DNA of 64,000 nucleotides from Aurelia coerulea. Its lineage: Eukaryota; Cnidaria; Scyphozoa; Semaeostomeae; Ulmaridae. Made by a program: the position numbers and the translations under genes. The stretch spans positions 6,273,511-6,337,510 of the forward strand of contig CM076956.1 in NCBI GenBank assembly GCA_039566865.1, in the 5' to 3' direction. Below the pieces are notes generated by a model. That model saw nothing but the letters and a program-made list of their open reading frames with translations, had not been told where the DNA came from and searched no databases. Of the stretch, positions 30,454 through 45,400 are shown one piece after another; the stretch's first letter is position 1; every line of letters begins with the position of its first letter.

Positions 30454-33400
30454 CTTGAACGAAGGAAAAAATAAGGTCACGATTTTGCAATCAAATCCAT
30501 GACAAACAAGTTGGACAAACACCCAAAAGAGTTTTTCTTGCGACATTTGTTTTTGAATCATTACAGCCCCAACATGACATCTAATGTTAGACATTCTCCA
30601 GTAAAGCATTCATCGTTTTTCTTCCCTTCGTTTTTTTAACTGTCTGTAGCATTTATGTAAAATTGTATGTTGTTTAACTCTTATCTTTTATTTAACGCCA
30701 TGGGGTAGTCATAGTCTATTGCTCCTCGTGGTATTTTCTATTTCTATTTTCTATTTTTACTTTTTTAGGCACGGTAGCCCCATCAGTCCTAAAGAACTGC
30801 TATAGTTCTTGTAGTATTGTTAAGGAGCTTGTAGGTATAGAGTAATCCGTAACATGTATTGTAAACTTTTCAAGGAATATAAAAAAGAACCTGTTGGACG
30901 CTCTAAGGGTGTGCTTGATTGGATAAGGTAATAGATAAGGTAGTGGCAGCAATGACCAGTCCTCAAAATCATAAATCTACTCTAACCCCCCTAGTAGCTT
31001 TACCGTTGATATTTAAGCTGCGAACTTCTTCAAAGCAACAAATTTTGCAGAAGGTCACATCAGGCGAAAAGCACAGCCGGATCGAATATTTTAACAAACA
31101 GTTTCAAATGTTAAATATGAATAAACAAGCAAGCGCGGGTCTGCAAACGAGCAACACAGCCTTCTGCAATCTGCTCAAGCCTTCCCGCTCATACATATAA
31201 AAGATCATGGTGTACTTTATTTGCCTTTCATCCTCGCGGTCATTGACAGATGACGGCTTATTAAAAAGGCGATTCGGAGCAGATTACAAAGAAACATCAA
31301 GGATATGCAATGCTATAAATAGAGAAGACAGCCGGTCTTTACGTGATGTTTTTCATAAGTTTCAAGCAGAAGATCGTAGATCAGTCTCCAGGTGTAAAAT
31401 TTCCAGGTTTTTAGCTCTAGCTCTATTGCAAAACTTCCTTAAATTACATGTATTTTTTATATACCGGGTGTCCCAAAAAAAGTACTCCTGTTTGAAAAAT
31501 CACCAAAATTTGATTGCATGACCGATCTTCAATTTTCTTTTTCTGCCAAGTAGATCAAGGACCAAATTATTTTCTCAGACATAGCTGATCTTGTAATTGG
31601 TTTGAAATTAGCAAATTAAGCTCCTTTTAGGAGGGCAACCTGGTTTTGAATCATGCTGCAAAAGAGCATTTATGCTTGCCAGATCAATTCCTTTGTGCAT
31701 ATAACGCTTCTAGTTTGGTCATAAATGACAGAAAGAAATGCACACTATCATTGGAGACTTCGATGACGATGAAAAATCTGAAAATTTTGACTGTTAGGCA
31801 AGATTGAGCATTTTGCTTAAAAAGCATAGCTCAAAATAAGGTTTGTCAGCGTGTAATTTTTCAACCTGGTTGCATCAAAAGCAAACATTTTAGCATCTAT
31901 AAATATTTTTGGGTCTGTGACAAAACAAGACAAAAAGAAAATTTTATCAAAGGTTTGATAATCAATTTTTGGTGATTTTTTAAACGGGAGTACTTTTTCT
32001 TGGGACACCCGATATAAGAAACAGGTCATAAGAAACAGTAGGCTCAATTTTTCGAAATTTAAGAAGCAACCCTACCTGAATTTAAAAAGCTAAGAAACAT
32101 TTGTAATTTGCAGTTTCAATTTTCCCAGCGCACTCAAACATGCTTTGACATTGTACAGTTATAGCAACTGTCTGGACATTATTTTGAGTGTGAATGTGAT
32201 TTTACTTGTTTTGAGATCTTACTAAGTAATTTGGGAGCCTTCTTGACAAAGCTGAATTAACTGCCGGCATTGAAAATATAAGAAACTGCATACCAGTTTC
32301 TAAAAAAATTCGTGTAGTATTGGCGTCAAATCAGTAAAAAATCTGGTGTAAATGGTTGTCTTAGCATAGTGCTCAAATCTTTAAAGGGGCGGGTGTAAAA
32401 TTCTATTAAATTTCTCTTTGAATTAACTTGCTTGAAAGAAACTTTGCGTTTTTGCTGTAAATCTGCCGTGGAAATTTATTCATACCTCGGTTAGTTTAAA
32501 ATGGCGGCATTTATTATATTTGAGGGTGTGACGTCATCAAACTTCTAAGTCCTAAACCAGAAGAGCTATAGATTTCTAGTTGCCACCATATTGTAGACCT
32601 TGCTGAACTATGGTTTCCGCGAAGGTTATATCATTTTTCCTCTATTGGTTTAGGAGTTGCGATGATTTAATTTTTTTCAAAAGTTTCCATGAATTTTTTC
32701 CAAACTTGCTGCCATTTTGAAAAAATCGAGATAAAAAAAGATTTCCAGGGCAGATTTACAGCAAAGTACCCTAAGTTCCTTTCAAGCCATTCAATTCAAA
32801 GTAAATTAAAGAATTCCATGTTTCCTCAAAAAGTTTAGAAATCACAATGGTATTAATTTTTTCAAAACTTTTCTTGAATTCGCACATTAACACTGTTTTC
32901 TTGTCTAGAATTTCACAAAATTCTCCTGTTCAAAATTCGTATATACTTTCATACCACTCAAGAATTCTTATCTTATTGCGGAGAATTCTTACAAATCCTT
33001 GAGAATTCTTGGATCCCCCTTTGGAATTTCAGGTACACAAGGCCCGTATTGTATCACCCTGTTTGTTATGAACGATTTCTCTCTTACTCGAATCAGTTCG
33101 ATTAAAAGGCAACTTCAAAGAGCTAACCTCTTTTAAGTGGATTTGCTCAAAGAACGTGTTCGCCATCTGGTCTTAATTAAAGATCGCATGTGAGCTCCTC
33201 CATATGCTTTCAAATATGCTTGTGATCTGATCTGTACTCACGTTACACGTTGAATAATTCAAATTGAGACTCTGGGCGTACAATGCTTGGTCGTACTTGG
33301 TAATCCCTGCTCCCTACTTGAATAGAGTAGTTAGGTAATGATAAAACCACTATAAAACTAAAATAAGTGGAGTTAACGTAGAGCGGCACTATTTCGCCTA

Positions 33401-36400
33401 TGAATTTGTTTTGACGTCACTTAATCTCGTTTGCTTTATTTTTGCTCATTTGCTCATTTTATTTTCAGGCCTACAACGGTTGATTATTGGCATAAGTTAC
33501 ATCCCTGCGCTCATCAGAGTAAAATATTTACTGAAACACAACTTTTGCCTAAATTCGACATTCTTCTAAATCCCATTGGTAAACATTATATCCAATAACG
33601 CAAGGCACGAGTAACTACCTAACCAATCATTCGATATTAGTTCCGACGTCCCTGAGAGAAATATGAGCAAAGAACTAATCTTTCGATATTGAAACTGACT
33701 TTGAAACTGTTGAAGAATTTGGATGCACAACCTGTCCCACGAAATGAGAAAAGGTAAAGGCCCACACAGATGTATCATGTGATTAAATTGTCACGTATTT
33801 CCCCGCTCATTCTTGCCTAAGTTCGTAATTGGGCTGGCCACGTAGCCAAAGCTACGAGCATAGAATGGCTACGAGCAGTACAAAAACTGTCGAAGATTGC
33901 CTTACCGAGTTAGAAATACATGGTGTGTGGCAAAATTGGATGGTAGAAAAATTGAATGGAGTTTTATGATGGATGGCTGATTGTATTCCTTGTCTCTATC
34001 GCGCCTGGTGCACTGCCAACTTGATGATCACTTCCACCATAGCTTTCCTTCCGTTTCTCGTTCTTAAATGAATTGAATTTACAAGCAACATGTAAATCTG
34101 GAATTTGCAACATCCCCATCTACATGCAGCGTTCTCCAATAAACAACTGATGCAAAATCTGTCCTCGGACAAAAATATGAATCTCTCCGCTACAAAACAC
34201 CACACAAGTGAAACCTCGACTGCAAATTGGCAATACCCGGAGAGAAATTATCTCCACGCAGCAAGAGTTCCCCGTATATAACTATGTTGTCCTCGGCACA
34301 AAATTGGAGCTGCCCAGCGAATCTTTTCAATAACCAGGACTCCAGCGGACATAAGAGATGATATCTCATAACGGGGGAAATTAGAGGGGGGAAGCGTGTT
34401 TTGCGTGTGACTCATCGGCGTGCTCTCCCAACGAAGAATCATTGAGGTGTTACAAGAGAAGAAAATCGTAGCTCATGAAGAAGTAAAACAGTGTGCTAGA
34501 AGGAAAGATGAATTAAACAAATAAAATCAGTCATCTCATGCAATGTAATGTAATGAAAAACTCACCATTCTCGCTCTTTGTTCCCATTCTGATTCATCTT
34601 CAAAGATTTTCACGTCCTGAAAGATAGGTCCCTTTCTTACAAATACACCAAGTTAAACAATCAATTAACACTATTGCAAAATCTGACAATCATACTGTAA
34701 TATTCTAAGAAATGTTTCAAACTAAGAGCCATACAAAACAATCTAATTTTCTTTTATTTCGTTGACGGCCCAAACTAGATAAGCTCTACTTTTCTTGGGT
34801 CCTGTAGAACACAGCGTTATAGTATCTATCATCTTCTGTACTAGGTTTGTGTGTTTCACAAAGTAACTTTAACTGAACTGAAGTCACCAGCTTTGTGCAA
34901 TTCCAGGCTAAAAGAGCGGTCATTTTTATTCCTGGGTACCAGGGCGGAGGATGATTTCACACAAGTAGACAAAATTTGATACCCCATCTTGAATATGGAA
35001 GACAATTTTTGCACCCCATCACCTTTCAACAGAACGGTTTCGTACCCCATCCAGAACTCTTTGGAGACATATAAAATATATATGCACAATACCACATTGT
35101 CCCAGGCGATTTTCATACTAGTCAAGTGATCCATCATTTCCAGATGTCTGTTAATTTTACTTTTAATAGTTGCCTGATGACTTCATTTTAATATCTATCA
35201 AGCAAAATAGTATTTCACCACATAAACATTTTACATTGATATTTTCATACCCTTACAAAGCTAATGCAAAAAATTTCGCATCCCTGTAAAAATCCTCCGC
35301 CCCGGTACCTAGGATTAGAAATGACGGCTCCCTACAGGAATCACGAGATGTGGTCACATCGAGAAGACGGACGAGGATTCTACTGCGATAAGCTTAGCTT
35401 CGCGGAGTCCTAAAACTAACTTTGGATGCTAAGTAGAAACAAAGAATAAAATCTAGTTTTGATGATTTTCAAACAATTGCCACCTGGTAGGTGCAAGCAA
35501 AGAACGACCAGTTACTTACGGGTACTAAATGTACCCTCTCGTCCTTCTCCTTCAGTGATTTTTGTTCCCTTTCTTCAAGGAATGACAATCTTCTAGTTTC
35601 TCTGTCGAAGTAGTTCTCAACGCTCGTGACCTGCAACAAAATCGAGTGTGTTGGGTACAAGATTATATTGTAGATATTTGGTATACAATTATTATGGTAC
35701 TATACTAAGTGTGTAAAGAGTACCTGGCTTGGCGATTTAAAAGATTGGACTTAATTAGAAACGTTTTATACATTGAAATGAGCAGCTAAAGATAGAAAGA
35801 AATGGAAGTTCATGTTTTCCAACCTTCGTATCGAATCCTCGTCTGAAAGGACATTGCCCCTTGGATATCAAGGCAATATATATTGGCAATCATGTCATTC
35901 AATAGTGGACATTTTAATATTTACCTGGCTCAAATCGCCTACTCCATTCTGAAATTAAGAGGAATTTTCTCAAGGTAGCCATTTCAAGAACACTTCAAAC
36001 AGACCTAAAATCACGACCGATTTCTCTGACTCACAGCAATGACTCTTACATGCTTAGCATGTGTTATCCCTTTGAGAGGATAAAAATATCTTCTCTGGGA
36101 GCATAACAACATTATTCCGGGTGATACCATCCCCAAAGAGGATAACGCGTGCCAAACTGTGTCGAAGTCATTGCTGTAAAGCAGAAAGAGTAGGAAGTTT
36201 GGTCGTGATTTGAGGCCTGTTTCAAATGTTTCTTGAAGGGGCTTTCTCGATGAAAATCCACATAGTTTGAGAACGAAGAGGCCGATTTCAGTCAGGTAAA
36301 CTTTAAAATGGACTTGAACATGTCCACAATTAACTAATATATTTACCAAAATCATTGTCTTGATATCCAGGGAGCAGTGGCCTTTCAAACGGGGTTTATT

Positions 36401-39400
36401 GTTATTTTACTCGCCCGGTACACTTTCTCGACCACTGCTCATGGTCTGAGTAACAGATGTCCACTATTTACAATATACCTGGGGCTAATAGCAAACACTT
36501 TAAAACGTTGATTGAAAGCAGCCCATTGAAACATCTGCCTTCGGAAAGATTTCACATTTTCTGCGAATTTTGCACCTGATACAGTTTATTAAAGGGTGAA
36601 AACAGGTTGCTTCAACGCCAACCGAAAACAGTCGGGAGCTTTCAATCAGATTTGGAAACCATGAAAGAAGAAACTCGCACTCAGAATATTAACTTTTCTA
36701 AAACTGTCAAGTGCTTGATAAAAACTTATGCTTACACTCAAATAAATGATAAGAAAAATTTCGCACAAACACCGCACCGTTTTTAAGATCAAAACTTGTA
36801 AGACGATAATGATTCTGAATTTGATGTGATGCGAATGAGTTCATTTGCTGTGATAGATACATGTGCAAGCTTTATTTTGCGAAACTAATGTGCTTGAAAA
36901 AGATGATGGATTTAGATTACAGATTACCGATCTAGACTTACTCACATGTCGTTATTTCGCTTTTTGCCTGAACGGATAACGCTACAGCTACGACTCATTT
37001 CCCTACGCGTGTAGAAACGGATTAGCTGTTATATGGCCTATACAATAATCCTTTTAGCTGTTCTGCTAAAGGTTCGATTATGTGGCGTTGGAGCTTCTAC
37101 CACTATTGTATACATTCGAACATTCTACTAAATGTATCAAGATATGATTCGGATTCTTTTTAGAATATAGCTGAAAGATCTATAAGGCCTAATTGATCTG
37201 CCATTTTTTTCTCAAAACCAACGAGCCTAAAACGCACCAAAATGGTTTTTCAGAACTGCTGTACCATAAAACTTGCTATCAGAACTTAGATGAATGTTCT
37301 TTCTAGCCATAAATACAAAATTCGCCTTTCTCTAGCCATACTCTGATCACACAAAAACTTGTCGCCGATTGACATTTTGTCCGGTTTTACAAGCTCTAGG
37401 CCCTCTGTGCAGCGACAACAACAACATCAATTCAACTCAATGAGATGAGCGTAACTTGAAGATCCTTTAATGGTGTGAGACTATTACCGATCTATATCAA
37501 ATATATCTGATTAATAAAGAAAAACTTTAATGATTCTAAATCATAAATCATAAAATGATGATAATTCGATGAAACGAAAAGTTGTCTTGGAGACAAACCC
37601 TTAACGGAGTCTGACCAAAGACGTTATCTTGAAAGTATTTTGAATTAGGGCGTACATTTGCGGAAAGTTTCCTTTGTTGCCCCCCTGAAATGTTAAACTG
37701 TGTGCAGCCGTGATTTGAAGTAATTATCTCTGGTGTGAATTGGTTTCAGGCTGGAGCTGCGATATAATAAACTGTTTCCGATGCTTGCTGTTAATCAAAT
37801 GGCAGTTTTATGAAAGATCGAGATTATTCCGATCGATCGATCGTTCAAAAGTTATAGATAACGCCATTCAAGTCTTCAAGCCCGGGGGGGGGGGATTCAC
37901 TTAAATTTGTACGGGGGTGTGCCCAAGAATTTTTTTTAACCCTGCTCCAGAATTTTTCGCTCCAAATCATAACCGATTCTAGACAAAATTGGTGAAAAGA
38001 CTCCAAAACATGAAAATTTGACCGAGAGCGACCCAATCTAACAAAATATCCCCTTCTGACATTTTTTGACAACCTGCTCTAGAGAAAGTGCCTTGTTTTG
38101 ATACCCCATGCTAGAAAAAAGTGGTGAAAATGATACTCTGAAAAACAGCATATCCCTGTCAGACAAATATACTAAGTATCCCCCGGGTCTGCAAGGCAAC
38201 TTTTCGAACAGCAGGTTTTTTATTCTTAATTATTACCTCATTGGTGGACGGTTGTCTCAAATTCCAAGGAACTTCAAAAATATGCAATGTTCCAATCTTG
38301 TCACCAATGGCAAGGAGCTGCTGTCTGCCTAAGGAATTAGATTAGAAAATTTAAATTACGCAGAAAATGCGGGAAAAACTAAAGTCCGTCTCAAATTAGA
38401 AGTCACCCGTGATTTGCGATAACGTAAAATTCCTTTGCAAAACACTTCTATTGTTGCTATTCGCGGGCACTTGCAGATGACATCTAATTTGAGGTACTAT
38501 AAATTTTCAAACGCCTGCAATTTTTTGCGCACCTACCGGGTGGGCCAAAATAAACTATGCACGTTTGGCAGGCCACAATAAATCGTACACAGGACCGATT
38601 TTAAAGATATATGACTTAATCTTGCAGAAAGCCTGAATTAGATTCTATGACCTTTTGCAAACTTTTCCGCTTTCAGCTTTTAGAGCTACAAGCGAGTTTC
38701 TTAAAATATTCGTTTTCGAAAACATTGAAAACGATAAAAAAACGTCGATCAAATTCTAAAAGATTCAACATGAATGAACAAAGAGAAAACGTTTTCGGGG
38801 GATTTGGGGGTTTAATACGAACTCTCGTACAGCAGATTACAATTGATCAATTTCTAAATCGGAAATCACCACGATTTTTGATCGTTTTCAGTGTTTTCGA
38901 AAATTAAAAAGTGACCTGCCAAACGTGCATAGTTTATTTTGGCACACTCGGTAGTACATTGAATATTCGTTGATATTCAACGACAACTGGTTGTGTCTAA
39001 AGTAATAAACAATGTGAAGATATGTTGATAAAAATACATTACAAAGCACTCACTTGATATCTGGTAGGGAAAGATCGTTTGTATTGGAACAGGAGTGACA
39101 CTCTGGTTCAGAAATGGTTCGTGTGTCCTGCAAAGAAAGAAAGAGCTTTGTGACCCTTGATTTTCTTGAATATTGTACTGTTTTCCTGCACTAATTTAGG
39201 ATTCATGATGACTTTGATAAAAATATCAAGATAAGACATCAAAATTACCAATGAAACAGTAACAGCTAAGTTTATGCAGCATAGGGCTTAAATTTTTAAA
39301 AATGTGGGTATAAAATTGTTCTGCATTTTTCATTGAACTAAAGTGCTTGAAAGGAACTTAGCGTACTTTGCTGTAGATCTGCCGTGGAAATTTTTTGATA

Positions 39401-42400
39401 TCTTGATTAGTTTCAAATTGGCGGCATTTGTCATATTTGAGGATGCAACGTCATCAAATTTCTAAATCGTAGACCCGAAGAGCTACAGATTTCTGCTTGT
39501 CACAATATTTTAGACCTTCATAAACTATGGTTTCCTTGAAGAGTTTATCACCCCCCCCCCCCCATTGATTTAGGATTTACGATGGTTTTAATTTTTTCAA
39601 CATTTTCCATGAATTCTTTCAAAATAATCAAAATATCAAAAAAATTCCACGGCAGATTTACAGCAAAGTACCATAGCTTCCTTTCAAGCCATTCAATTCA
39701 AAGAAAAATGTCATAGAATTTTACATCCACATTTTAAAGATATGAAAGATTTGAGCCCTATGCCAGTTTCATGCACTTCATTTCAAGCCGCTAAATCAAA
39801 AGGAATTCAAATCAGACTGTCTGGTTTCTTATATGCAAGAAAATATGCTCAAATGATGCTGGCATATTTCTTATATGTCCATTGAGAAACTTTGCTTCAC
39901 GAAATGCTTTGTTGTCAAAAAATCGTATTTAAATTCAAGGATGCTGCTGCATAGTAAACAAGCATGTCCAAAGAAATGATAATGGATGAAGCAAATATGA
40001 AATACTGTATATCTAGACGTTGAACAGAGTTTACAAATTTTAGTACTGAAGCTACACAGAAAAACGGCAGTGTGGTTGAGTATTTTTTTCAAATATGCAT
40101 CATTTATAAGAAACTGGACAAAATCAGGCTGTTTGGTTTATTATAAATGAGAAAATAATCTCTATGCTGGCAGGCTGCAGTTTCTTATATGTCCGTCTCT
40201 TATATGCGGGGACCTACTGTATGCAAGAACTATTTTTGTAATAATTTTTTACAGATTTGGTGCTTGCTCTCGCTTTCTTAATGAGATAAAGTCCTTTCTA
40301 CAATCTTGCTTTCAGCTCTGAGGAAAAAATGTAACAATGTACTTACTTATCAAGCAAATCCCAGACATCAACACTTCCATCTGCCTTTCCAATATAGAAA
40401 ACAGCTGTGAAGAAAGAGAAGAAACATAACAATTTCTAGAAAAGGATGATTTTTGTGAGTGCTCTTCTATTTTGGAAATATTTTGCCCAAAATACGATAG
40501 CATTTACCCCAAACAAGCTGAATTGTTGACTTTTTGCTTCTTAAAAAGCTTCTCTCAATGTGAACGGAGGTAACTTAATTTTCCGTTAGGCGAATACTTT
40601 TGCGCGAAGTGAATTTCTTCGCTGTGAGAAAATATGAGCAAGCTTGAGCAGAAAAGTAGAAACCTATCGAAGAAACATTTTCGTTAAAGCGAAAGCGACA
40701 AATGAATCAAATTTCAACTGCGCATGCTTGAAAATTTGCTTCACTCGAAAGAATTCGCCAGGTGGAGAACCAACATAAAGGAGCTCTGTCACCAAATTTC
40801 GGTCAAAACGGTGATTTTGCATTTTTTGTGATAGGCAATATCACACAAAAATGAAAGCGTTAGTTTGAAGACGAATCCTTATACTTCACAGAGGGACGAA
40901 CCAAACATTCATATATCTTATGATTGCTGGTATATAAGCGGATATTTACGGTCACTCTTTGGTGGTATGGGTGAAGCAACCAAGAAACCGCAGAGGGCAA
41001 TGGGACGTACAGACGCCAATGGCGATGGAACCCCTTTAACTGAAAATGTGACATATTTACCTGGCCTTGAAGGACTCCAGTGCGCTGCTGTCAATCTCAT
41101 TGCATGACTGCTAGACATCAACAACGGTCCTCGCTATAAACAAGACAACGTACAGTCACAACAAGCGAGTTTGGGATTTCAAAAATCTCTCAGATTTTCA
41201 AAGATTTTGAGGTTTTTCTCATATTTTCAAAAAAATTTAAGATTTCCAAATTTTTTGAGATCTTTGAAACTTTTTCGAGATTTCAAAGATAGTCGAGAGC
41301 TTGGAGGGTATTTCAATATATTACAAGATCTTTGAGGATTTGAGAGACTTTTAAGATTTTCAAAGAATTTTCAAAAGATTTTTTTGAGAATTTGTACCAT
41401 TTGTTGGGGGACAATACTGGGATTTTAAAATTGCTTTAAAGATATTCTTTGGGATTTCGAAGATGTCGAATATTTTTGAGATTTTCAAGATTTTTCAAGC
41501 TTTTCTGGATTTTTAAAAGTGTTTAGGATTTTTTAGGAAAATGCAGGAGAAGTGATTTGCCCTTCGACAACAAGCATAATTTCCAACCTTTTCCAGGAGA
41601 CCAACAGGAGAAAGACCAATAGTAAAATTCAGCCAACCTTGTTTAAGCTCACTTTCCGTTAAAAGACAATACACTTTATCTTTAAATCATGTCTTTATCT
41701 GTTGATACAGTTACCCACATCACGATTTTCATGGTACGAATTTCTTAGCTTGTGTGAAAAGAAACTTACGTCAAAAGGAAAATCATGTGATCTAAAGTGG
41801 GAGTAAGCAGCATTTGCTGAATTTGTTTATTTCTGCCATTCAATTTATTTTGATTTATCAGGGACAAATCTTCATAATAGACCTTTTAGCTATGTTCCGA
41901 AAAGAATCAGAATCGAACGATAATTTGCTGCATTTTGTAGAATTCTTCGAATGTGCACAATAGTGATAGAAGCTCTAACGCCACTCGATCGAACCTCGCG
42001 TATAAAGATGCATACAAATAATGCTCGATCCAGGCTCTTTTTTAGAATAACTAAAAAGGTCTATTGTTGCTTCCCCGGGGGGTCATTTCAATAGGCGGAT
42101 GACGGGGGTGTGCCATTTTGAATTGTAAAATCATACCCTAAAATTTACGAATTTTTCAAAAACCATACCCCAAAATTTACGGGCCATTCAAAACAGATAC
42201 CCTAAAATTGTGACCAAAATTCGAAAATTCTAACCAAGTATCTGATCTGAAATCAGACCAAACTCAATACCCTGAAGCGTTTTTCTTCCAAAATGACACC
42301 CTAAATCTATGTTCATTTGTGATGTTACCAAAAATGACACCCTAAAATTTATTTTCAGCCTGAAAAAAGGAACCCCAAAAAATGGCACATCCCATACTGG

Positions 42401-45400
42401 TACATATGGTAGTGACCCCCCCCCGGGATTGCTTCCTATAGATTAGTAGCTTTAACTTTATGTCATGGCCACAGGGTGGACAAAGCTTTCGCTCCCTGTT
42501 GTGGTACCACTTTAGTAGCACAGTAGACTTGCCCCAAGTCTATTTCGTCAACTGTAATGAGTCTATCTATCTGAAAATAATCTTTTTTTGACGAAATAAA
42601 TTTGAGGGCAATCTAGTACCACAGTAGTGTGATTTTGAAAGTAGTGTAACAAGTAATATGTCATTGCAACTTTTCGTTGGATTGTATGAAGAATCATTAT
42701 GATTCTTACTTGAAATCAGTCGTTTCTATAATTCAAAAATAGGTAAATAAGATGCAGTTATTGAATTTTCTACATAAAAGTCTGGAACCTCTTTAAAAAG
42801 TTCACCAAAGATATCAATGAACCAAATTAAATTAAGCGAGAGAAATTGTAGTTTTTTAGAAACTTACAATGACATTTTCTCGCCAGATTGCAAACGTCCA
42901 GCCACCAACAGTGAGAATGATGTCTTTGAAGAAAGGAGACCTTTCTAGCGTGTTTATAGCTCCATCGTGGGCATTTATCAATAACTCTGGCCGAGGCGCT
43001 ACAGTAAAAATCAAAAGTTAAGTTACAATCATCTCTTAACAGCAATCCACCAATATGCGGATTTTCCTTAGATCGACGTTTATTCCTCTGATCGATATCG
43101 ATAGGAAATTTTCTCTATCAATCTAGCAATCTGGATAACCCAAAATTTTCCTACAATCCTTGCGATACGTGTTGAGAATTTTGGAACATTTCAGATTTTT
43201 CCATGTGGCGACCCGTTGCTCCCCCCAGTTCAATATTGTATCAAAATTAACCAGGTCTTGAAATCTAAACAAGATGACTTACAAACTACTTTTCCAGTGT
43301 CAATGTCCTTGCTCAATTTCCAGTCCATGTATACAAGCTCACCATCCTATTAGGAAAGCAAAATAATGGACTCTCTTAACGGAGTTGTCCAAACAGAGTT
43401 CACACCTACCTAATCGTCATTCCTAAATTACCGGATGAGTCGAAAAGAAGTTAAACGTTTGACGGGCTGTGGAATACAACGTACGTATGGTTCATATTCA
43501 AACTGACATGTTAATCTATCACTCAAAGGCTAACTTAAATGTGAAAATTTGTTTGGTAAAATCACTCATCTTTTAGACCCAGAAATAAAGAAAATGCTGG
43601 TAAGGGGTCTGAATGGGAACGAAAATTTCATGTTTGCTTCTGATCCATGGTTTACGTGCCACTGACATTTAAATTCTATTTCTGAAAATGACGATTGTTG
43701 CAAATATATATTTCAATGGCAAGTAAATTATGGACCAGAAGTGAATGTGGAATTCTCGTTAACCCCTTAACAACATTTTAGCACATTTGCTTAATTTCTG
43801 GGTCTGAATGATTTTATCAAACAAAATGCTCACATCTAAGTTAGACTTTGACTGATAGATTAACATGTAAGTTTTGAATATGAGCCACGTACTTTTTATT
43901 CCACACCCCACCAAACCTGTTAACCGTCTTAGTCACCCGGCATACCCGATTACCAAATGGAAACTTAACAGCTGACAAAAACCTTAAATTCTTGAAATAA
44001 CAAACAAACCATTTACTTCAGGGTGGAGTGGGTAAAAACGGGTCAGAGCGGGGTGAAAGTGTCCTTAGTTGTAAAGTCGAACCTTTGCCAACCAATTGCT
44101 TTTGATCAGGACAGTAACTTGTTTTCTTTAACTGAAGCACAATAATAGTGAAATCCATGAATTTATCATTGACCCATTTTGCCCCACTGTGGTCCATTTT
44201 GCCCCCTACCTACCCAGTTAACCTACCAGGTGAGTCAAAAAAGAATTCCCGTTTGGAAGGCAACTGCTCCCTGAATATCAAAGCAATGATATTGAAAACT
44301 GTCTTGTTTTATTGCCAATATGTTCAATTAGGTTCAGTAATTTACCCGGCTTTAATCGGCCATTCCTTCCCATGGATATGGAGATTTTCTGCAGAAAGCC
44401 CCTTCCAAAAACCTGCAAAAACGAGTGAAAACAATGAGCAGATTTTCCTTGGTTTTCCTTCCTAAAGCTTACGACATTCACATGTATTCGTGTACTTTGT
44501 CCTCTTGGGAGAATGGAATCTCCCTGAATAGGTTATTGATACCAGGGGAGCAGAAGTTATTGCTGTAAGGCCCGTGTAAGGCAGAGATGCTAGGGAAAGT
44601 TGTTGGCGATTTTGGGCACGGTTTGAAGGTTTCTTGAAGAAGCTTTATCGAGAAAATCCCTCATAATTTCAGAACGGAGTGGACGATTTCAGTCAGGTAA
44701 ATTTTAAAATGGATTTGAACATGTCTTCATTAAACTATATATGTGCCGATATCGTCATCTTGATATCCAGGCATCAGTGACCTTTCAAACGGAGATTCTT
44801 TTTATTGACTCACCCGGTATATTTCAAAATGTCCCAAAGAGCCTGAAACAACCGTGTGTATCATTTTAGTGAGTATCATTACAGACAATCATAAATGTCA
44901 TACCTCAGTAGCAACATAGAACTTTGTGTTGATATTTTCCAATATTTTTCCTTCTTCTTTCTTTCTACCAATTCCCATTCCCATTGAGGATCGTCTGTCA
45001 TATGACTTCTCATCAATGCTTTCGTCGCGTTTTGGCTTCACTGCTATAAAAAGAACAAAACTTCTTACAGCACGATATCAGGGAAAAGGGAAAATTACGA
45101 TTAGCACTTCAGACATAAGTTATTTGTGTCAATAGGCCTTTACGCAAAATCCCACAATGCATCGTGAAAATGCGAGAACCTACTGAAAGACTGACTTGAA
45201 GGTTTCGCCTCCCTTCCAAGTCACCCAAGGGAGTGCGTCTCTAACGGCAACCCACGAGATTTGCTAGTAATGTTTAGATTGAAAAACAGAGCGCCTTGTT
45301 TGCAGCAGCAAAGTCAACGTCCTTTTGGGAATACAGGTTTCGCCTCGAATTGAAAGTTACTTTGTGTAAAGGCTTGTATAAAGCTAATAAAGCCCTTTAA

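Noticed and set aside
36011..36388. 125-codon minus-strand frame
   Set aside because: Lies wholly in a TA-flanked repeat; the homologous part of the copy at 44226 is interrupted.
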